Source: Notamacropus eugenii
Lineage: Eukaryota; Chordata; Mammalia; Diprotodontia; Macropodidae
Assembly: GCF_028372415.1 (NCBI RefSeq)
Contig: NC_092875.1
Span: forward strand, 407,417,239-407,481,238
Reading direction: 5' to 3'
DNA: 64,000 nt
A model generated the notes under the pieces. The model saw only the letters and a program-made list of their open reading frames with translations, was not told the origin of the DNA and did not search any database. Position numbers and translations under genes: made by a program. Shown here piece after piece: positions 57,549 to 64,000 of the stretch; the stretch's first letter is position 1, and each line of letters starts with the position of its first letter.

Positions 57549-60147
57549 TTTTTTTTTTATTAATTTATTTGACTTTTAACATTCATTTTCACAAAATTTT
57601 GGGTTCCACATTTTCTCCCCTTTTGTCCCCTCCCCCCAACCCAAAACACCGAGCATTCTAATTGCCCCTGTCTGCCAATCTGCCCTCCCTCCCTCCCCAC
57701 CCTTTCCCTTTGGAAGGCAAGCAATTCAATATAAGCCAGATCTGTGTAGTTTTGCAAATGACTTCCATAATAGTAGTGTTGTGTAAGAACTAATTATATT
57801 TCCCTCCATTCTATCCTGTCGCCCATTACTTCTGTTCTCTCTTTTGATCCTGACCCTCCCCATGAGTGTTGACCTCAAATTGCTCCCTCCTCCCCTTGCC
57901 CTCCCTTCCATCATCCCCCCCACCCTGCTTATCCCATTATCCCCCACTTTCCTGTATTGTAAGATAGGTTTTCATACCAAAATGACTGTGCATTTTATTC
58001 CTTCCTTTAGTGGAATGTGATGAGAGTAAACTTCATGTTTTTCTCTCACCTCCTCTCTTTTTCCCTTCACTAAAAAGTCTTTTGCTTGCCTCTTTTATGA
58101 GAGATAATTTGCCCCATTCCATTTCTCCCTTTCTCCTCCCAATATATTTCTCTCTCATTGCTTGATTTCATTTTTTTAAAGATATTATCCCCTCCTCTTC
58201 AGTTCACTCTGTGCACTCTGTCTCTATGTGTGTGTGCATGTGCGTGTGCATGTGTGTGTGTGTTATCTCACCCTGTTACCCAGATGCTGAATAGTTTCAA
58301 GAGTTACAAATATTGTCTTTCCATGTAGGAATGTAAAGAGTTCAACTTTTGTAAAGTCCCTTATGACTTCTCTTTGCTATTTACTTTTTCATGCTTCTCT
58401 TCATTCTTGTGTTTGAAAGTCAAATTTTCTTTTCAGCTCTGGTCTTTTCATCAAGAATGCTTGAAAGTCCTCTATTTCATTGAAAGACCAATTTTTCCCC
58501 TGAAGTATTATATTCAGTTTTTATGGGTAGGTGATTCTTGGTTTTAGTCCTAGTTCCTTTGACTTCTGGAATATCCTATTCCACGCCCTTCGATCCCTTA
58601 ATGTGGAAGCTGCTAGATCTTGTGTTATCCTGATTGTATTTCCACAATATTCTCATTGTTTCTTTCTAACTGCTTGCAATATTTTCTCCTTGACCTGAGA
58701 ACTTTGAAATTTGGCTACAATCTTCCTAGGAGTTTCTCTTTCTGGGTCTCTTTCAGTAGGTAGTTGGTGGATTCTTTCAATATTTATTTTGCCCTCTGGT
58801 TCTAGAATCTCAGGGCAGTTTTCCTTGATAATTTCATGAAAGATGATGTCTAGGCTCTTTTTTTGATCCTGGCTTTCAGGTAGGCCCATAATTTTTAAAT
58901 TGTCTCTCCTGGATCTATTTTCCAGGTCAGTTGTTTTTCCAATGAGATATTTCACATTATCTTCCATTTTTTCATTCTTTTGGTTTTGTTTTGTGATTTC
59001 TTGGTTTCTCATAAAGTCATTAGCCTCCATCTGTTCCATTCTAATTTTGAAAGAATTATTTTCTTCAGTTAGCTTTTGAATCTCCTTTTCCATTTGGCTA
59101 ATTCTGCTTTTGAAAGCATTCTTCTTCTCATTGGCTTCTTGAACCTCTTTTGCCAAATGAGTTAGGCTAGTTTTCAAGGTGTTATTTTCTTCAGCATTTT
59201 TGTGGGTCTCCTTTAGCAGGGAGCTGATCTGCTGTTCATGCTTTGACTGCATGTCTCTCATTTCTCTTCTAACTTGATTTTCTATGAGCTCTTGTATGGC
59301 CTGAGCCCATTGAGTGGGCTGGGATATAGAGGCCTTGACTTCTGTGTCTTTGCCTGATGGTAAGCATTGTTCTTCCTCATCAGAAAGGCAGGGAGGAAAT
59401 GCCTGTTCCCCAAGAAAGTAACCTTCTATAGTCTTATTTCTTTTCCCTTTTCTGGGCATTTTCCCAGCCAGTGATTTGACTTCTGAATATTCTCTTCACA
59501 CCCACTTCGCCTCCAGATCCGCCCAGCCAGAGCTTGGGGTCTGAGATTCAAATGCTGCTTGCCAGCCTCTGGGCTTTTGGCAGGGGTAGGGCTGCTATTC
59601 AGTGTGAGATTAAGTTCAGGTGCTCAGATCGGGGCAGGGCCGCCTCACGGGCTCAGTTCCCTCAGGTGGTTTATGCAGAGACCTTCAACAATGGATCCTG
59701 GCTCCTGCCTGCTTGGGGAGCCCAGGTCTGCTCCCACCTCCGCTGTTGCCTCCCGAGGGGGCCTGAGTTATGGGGGCACCCAACTCCCCTCTCAACCCGC
59801 CAAAGAGACCCTCTCACCGACCCCTGTCACCTGTGGGTGGAGGGACCCACGTGGCCGCTGGAGATCCCGTCCCTGAAGCCTGCTCAGATATTTTCCTCTC
59901 GGTGCCGTGGCCGCGGCCGCGGCAGGGATGTACTCAGCTCCCAGTCCCGGCGCCCAGTCCGTGGCGCGAAGGACCTTTTGCGAGAGGTTTGCAGGTCTCT
60001 CTGGAACAGAAATCTCCCTCGATCCAATGTTCTGTGGCCTCTGGGTGCAGAATTCACCGTGAGTTACTTTTTTGTAGATGTTCTATGGGTTGTGGGTTCA
60101 GAGCTATGTGTATTTGCGTCTTTCTACTCCGCCATCTTGGCTCCGCC
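57549..60147 (-). mobile_element. HAL1-like half-length LINE-1 (5'UTR plus ORF1, no ORF2)
   Basis: Minus-strand element in unit B only. It starts at 60147 with GGGGCGGAGCCAAGATGGCG, followed by a CpG-rich 5'UTR. ORF1 begins MPRKGKRNKTIEGYFLGE (59459), with a coiled coil (about residues 70-170; SRISQMEKEIQKLTEENNS), RNA-binding part NLKIMGLPES, and C-terminal KFQSSQVKEKILQAVRKKQ. A TGA at 58652-58650 and a TAA near 58526 interrupt an otherwise open frame that ends near 58414. An 860 bp noncoding tail with a GT tract follows, then a poly-A end at about 57550. No reverse transcriptase. Half-L1 families are known in mammals. Confidence 0.85.
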
Positions 60148-60265
60148 CCTTTTAAAATTTTTGTGATGCTGAGTCTCCTACCTCTCTGACCACTCCTTAT
60201 TCTTCCTTGCTAAATCTTCATCTGGGTCATGTCTGCTTACCATGAGTGTCCTCAAGGCTCCATCC
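60148..60265 (-). other. Apparent 5'-transduced sequence of the HAL1-like element
   Basis: About 118 bp between the L1 start and the right target-site repeat (TAAATCTTTTT at about 60268-60278; left copy at about 57542-57552). Unit A has neither this stretch nor the element, so both came in together. Confidence 0.6.
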
Positions 60266-60829
60266 TCTAAATCTTTTTAAAGAAGAGAAAAGTCACAGCA
60301 GTGCCTGTGTGATAAAGAGGAAGGGTATTGAGGAGAATTAGTACTGGATTATCTCACCTAATACCCAGTATTTCTACATGATACATCCCTTCCCTCATTT
60401 TGACAGATCCCACATCTGAAGATCAAGCAGTTTCTGAAATGTGCAGTTAAGATGAGTATTCCTAGCCCCCAAGGTATCAGCTCACCAGCCAGTAAGACTC
60501 CCTCAAAGGAAGACTCTTAGTGCTTGGGTTTTCCTAACTTCCTAATGAGAAAATAATAGGAAAGAGGTGAGAACTGTTAATTCAGCTCCTCATAAAAATG
60601 TCAGGGTTGCATTACATTTTCCTGGAGAGGTCCAAATGATGTACTATCAGGATGACCAGAAGAAAGGTCTTCATAGGGTTAAACAGTGGTGTTCTACCTC
60701 GCTGTGGGTCTTTGGCACAAATGGAGGCATGCTATAAGACTCCTGTCTTACCAGGCTGCATGCCCTCCTAAGAAAATATTTTTTGCTTGGAGAATTGCCC
60801 CGTTCTGCATTTGTTAAATTTTTCTCATG

Positions 60830-60975
60830 ACAGGATGGCACTTGGTTCAGAGGACCTGGGTTCACATCCTGCCTCTGATGTTTAGTATTTGTGTGGCCTG
60901 TCCTAAGTCACTTAGCCTCTCCTGGTCTCAGTTTCCTTATCTGTACGTTGAGGCAATTGGAAGAGATAACCACTG
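60830..60975 (+). repeat. MIR-type SINE, unit B copy of 31935-32112
   Basis: ACAGGATGGCACTTGGTTCA and AAGTCACTTAGCCTCTCCTG in the same context. Confidence 0.72.
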
Positions 60976-61554
60976 AGGTATCTTTGAACTCTGCCTCTTA
61001 GACAGCATACATTTGTTAAGTGACTGCTACTGTCCTAAGGGCTGAGGATACCAAAAGAGGCAAAAGAGAATCCCTCACAATCTAGTGGGGTGACCATCTG
61101 TAAACAATTGTACAGAAACAAGCCATATGCAGAAACAATAGGAAGGAAGGCACCAGAATTAAGAAAGGTGGGAAAGCCCCGCTGCAGAAGATGGGATTTT
61201 AGATGGGATTTATGAAAAGTCAGGAAAGACAGTGGTTGGGGAAGAGGAGGGAGAGTTTTGCAGGTAAGGGGGACACTCAGAGGAAACTGGATTGGAGAGA
61301 TGGAGCAGCCAGGAGGCCAATGTCACAAGATCCAAGAGTGTGTGATTGGGAGAAAGGTGTATGAAGATTGGAAAGTTGTGTGTGTGGGGTTCTAGATCAC
61401 AACTTGAGAGTGATGATTCTATGATACTAAGTGTTGAAAGAAGACAAGGAGCCCTAAAGAAGCTGAGCAACTACAATGAATTAAAAGACAAGAAAGGTGT
61501 GAATGAAGAAGGGATCTTGTAAGTATGGATACATGAATGTGTGAGCATGTGGGT

Positions 61555-61790
61555 GGGGAACTCAGTGGTGCAATGGATAGAGTGCAGGGCCTGGAGGCAG
61601 AAAGATTCATTTTCCTGAATTTAAATCCAACCTCAGGCACACAATAGTTGTGTGACCCTGGGAAGTCACTTAGCCCTGTTTTCCTCAGTTTACTCATCTG
61701 TCAAATGAGATGCGTAAAGAAATGGAAAACCATTTTTCAAGAAACCATAAATGAAGTCACGAAGAGTTGGATACAACTGACGCAATGCAT
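61555..61790 (+). repeat. MIR/CORE-type SINE, unit B copy of 32688-32945
   Basis: GGTGCAATGGATAGAGTGCA and GTGACCCTGGGAAGTCACTT; a GTGTGT/ACACAC tract follows at about 61797-61845. Confidence 0.8.
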
Positions 61791-61903
61791 CCAATATGTG
61801 TGTGTGTTTTGTGTGTATTTTGTATGTAAATGTACACACACATAGATGTATTATATATATTAAAATTTTAAACTTAAAACATTTAGTATCTTCTACTCTG
61901 CCT

Positions 61904-63544
61904 TTCATATTTTCAATCAAACTTTTTATTTATGTTTCCAAATCTCTCAGTCCCATTACTCAGTTCATCCAGTTCTTCCACATCTTAGCTATAACTGTCT
62001 GCACTGGAATTCCCTTCTAGCTTGAAGCAAAGAATTTAACTACTATTATATAGCAAACATCAGCATTTTCACTGCTTTTTTATAACTAAATATAAATGTC
62101 AAATTATCAAATTTCTATACCATCCTTTTAAAACCCCAATCTATATGTAACAAACTCCAACTTTAGAAACTGTGTTACAGTTACATTAGATTAATGTTGC
62201 ATCTAACGTATACCCATCCTTGTGTTAAGCATTTTATAGTCATGAATGGTGAAGATCTCCAGCTCTAATAGTCACTTTTTCTCTGAGTAGTTTGTGGCAA
62301 TTCTCTCAGATGGTGGATTATTGTCCGCCAGGTAGTACAAGTACACACAGCTCAAAGCAAGTTTCTATAGTCAGTAATGCAGAACGCCCACCCATCCACT
62401 GACTCCTCCTCCCACTGGCTGAGTCTTGGCGTTCATAGTCCAAACATGGGAACTTCTCCCCACGAAAAAGAACAAAAAGATGTGAAAGAGGGAACTGTTT
62501 GCTCAGCAAGATAAAGAAGGGAAGTAGAGGGGGTTGTATCCTGGGCATAGACAAAGTTGGGACGAAGGTATATTTGGGCAGAATACAAGATATATTACAA
62601 AGTGTGCTTATCTACAAGGTTAGGGAGCTGCAGATGTTGAAGGGAGTATGTTTTAACAATCCAGGAAACAATTAACTCTTTGAGGAGGCTTCACTTATGA
62701 GAGATCATCTCTCACAGTTAGGAAGGACTTTGAATGCCAAAGAGAACATTTGGTATTTGCTCCTAGGGGAAAAGTTAACCATTACAGTTAGCATTATAGT
62801 AGCTGTGTGGCATGATCTGACTTTCATTTTAGGAAATTCTCTTGGGTGGCAGAATGGAAGAGCGATTGGAATGGGGAGAGAAGTGAGGCAGGCAGTCCCA
62901 GTATCAGTCTATTGCAACAATCTAGGGGTGAGGTAATGAGGGCCTGCACCAGGGTGATGGTAGTGTCAGAGGAGAGAAGGGGTCTTATTGGAGAAATGTT
63001 GCCAAAGTGAAGTCTGCAGACATTGGCACTTTGATATGAAGAGTGAGAGAGAGTGAGGAATCCCGGGGTGCAGGAAGGTAAGTTGAGGAACTGAGTGGTT
63101 AGAATTTCTGAGGGAGAATCAATAGATATGGTGATGTCCCTCGTATATGGGCAGGAGTTGAGGAGAGGTGAAAAATTGTAAGCCAGACATTGAACTCATT
63201 GAGTAAGGAAAGAGAGTGACCTGTGGGTCTCTAGACAACAGCCACCAGGACCTTGTTTGGAATGTGGACATAATTAGCATAAAGCTCAAAGAAGGAGAGC
63301 TTCCTGAGTGAATGAAGAACAGGAAGACCCTGGAAACAGCAATGGAAAGCAAGGAGTGTTCCAATTCCCGGGCTTCCAACAGTGAACTGAGAAGACCAAG
63401 AGAAGGAGTAGCCAGTACTGGAAAGGGTGGCCAGGGAGGCTTTGTCTTTGGGGGAAGCCAGGTTGGAGTAAGAGCTAGAAGATCAAAGGGTGGGACAGGA
63501 GGAGACTGAAGATGAAGGGAAATACTGACTTTCTCCCAGGCCTG
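61904..63544. other. Right end of window beyond unit B, mostly old repeats
   Basis: No supported gene. 62249-62323 is the second copy of the 74 bp block seen at 17322. 62850-63500 is purine-rich (CAACAATCTAGGGGTGAGGT, AATGAGGGCCTGCACCAGGG), a wording found in old mammalian interspersed repeats. Confidence 0.45.
62249..62323. repeat. Unassigned interspersed repeat block, second copy
   Basis: GAAGATCTCC...GTAGTTTGTGGCAATTCTCT...GGATTATTG, matching 17322-17395 in the same orientation. Confidence 0.6.
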
Positions 63545-63812
63545 GAATCATTTGCCCCTTAGGCTCCCTGGCTTCCTTAAAGGTTTCATTCAAATGTCAT
63601 CTTCTGTAAGTGACCAGAGCTCCACACTGTTACTAGTGCTATACCCTCTGAGACTGCTTTCCAACTACTTTGTATGTATCCTGTACATACCTGTTTACTC
63701 TCCTGTTGTGATCTCCTTGAAGGCAGGCAAGTATTTTTGCCTTTCTTCGTATCTTAAGCACTTAGCACATGGCTAACACATAAGAAATACCTAATAGAAG
63801 CTTGTCAAATGA
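63545..63812 (+). repeat. LINE-2 3' end
   Basis: Plus-strand order of L2 tail motifs: CTATACCCTCTGAGACTGCT, TGTATGTATCCTGTACATAC, ATCTCCTTGAAGGCAGGCAA, TAAGCACTTAGCACATGGCT, AATACCTAATAGAAGCTTGT. Confidence 0.75.
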
Positions 63813-64000
63813 CTACATGGTCTTTTTTTTAATGCTGTATTTGACTTGCTTTGTAAACACTCTAGTCCAGCAGTGGGATCTCTGGGTTAAAATGTATGGC
63901 CATCTTAATCCCTTTCTTAGCCTAATTCTAAATTACTTTCCAGGTCAGTCCCATGCCTTCATGTTATATTACATACATATGTGTATGTATAATACGTATA

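Larger units (their letters stand above)
38407..61903. repeat. Segmental duplication, unit B
   Basis: Second copy of the unit. It starts where GTGGGCACAGAG...TCAATAAAAT matches the first bases of the window, and ends near CTTCTACTCT at 61,903 (unit A: CTCCTACTCT near 33,036). It is interrupted by an L1 (40551-46241) and a HAL1-like element (about 57549-60265) that unit A lacks at the matching sites. Confidence 0.9.

Noticed and set aside
59534-60189. Long plus-strand frames (210 and 139 codons), GC-rich, arginine- and proline-rich
   Set aside because: They are antisense to the CpG-rich 5'UTR of the HAL1-like element; open only because of GC content.

Overview
This window is nuclear DNA from a marsupial. 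The exact species cannot be told from the sequence. The evidence is the repeat content: MIR/CORE-type SINEs of the marsupial kind, a SINE with an RTE-like tail, L1 elements whose 5' ends carry the marsupial 'GGAGCCAAGATGGCGGAG' start, and a half-length L1 with ORF1 but no ORF2. About 1% of the window is protein-coding sequence that I trust.

The window is built from two copies of a tandem segmental duplication. Unit A runs from the window start, and probably from before it, to about 33,036. Unit B runs from about 38,407 to about 61,903. Each unit carries one complete five-exon serine protease gene on the minus strand, of the granzyme A (GZMA) type. Copy A has exons at 13262-13331, 10820-10964, 8478-8619, 6259-6531 and 4086-4244 (262 residues). 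Copy B has exons at 55173-55242, 54380-54524, 52075-52216, 49852-50118 and 48325-48483 (260 residues). Both have open frames, canonical splice sites, the granzyme intron phases 1-2-0-0, a signal peptide, an activation dipeptide before IIGG, and His57/Asp102/Ser195. Both lack the S1-pocket Asp189 that gives GZMA its tryptase specificity, and both lack the cysteine that links the human GZMA dimer. Copy B also has His for Asp194 and Ser for Gly216, so it looks like an inactive protease homologue with an intact frame. Protein change between the copies is concentrated in surface loops, and exon 3 differs almost only at amino-acid-changing sites.

The rest is repeats. Many SINEs and one L1 tail are shared at matching positions in A and B, so they predate the duplication. 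Later events separate the units. In unit A these include a 1.6 kb stretch in intron 1 and a 14.7 kb stretch (14165-28872) absent from B; the latter holds a full-length minus-strand L1, a second L1 head and an LTR. In unit B they are a 5.7 kb L1 flanked by direct repeats of about 137 bp, and a HAL1-like element that seems to carry about 118 bp of 5'-transduced sequence. The 5.4 kb between the units (33,037-38,406) holds L1 pieces, a SINE, and a decayed 7SL RNA copy. No CRISPR array, tRNA gene, rRNA gene or bacterial-type operon was seen.
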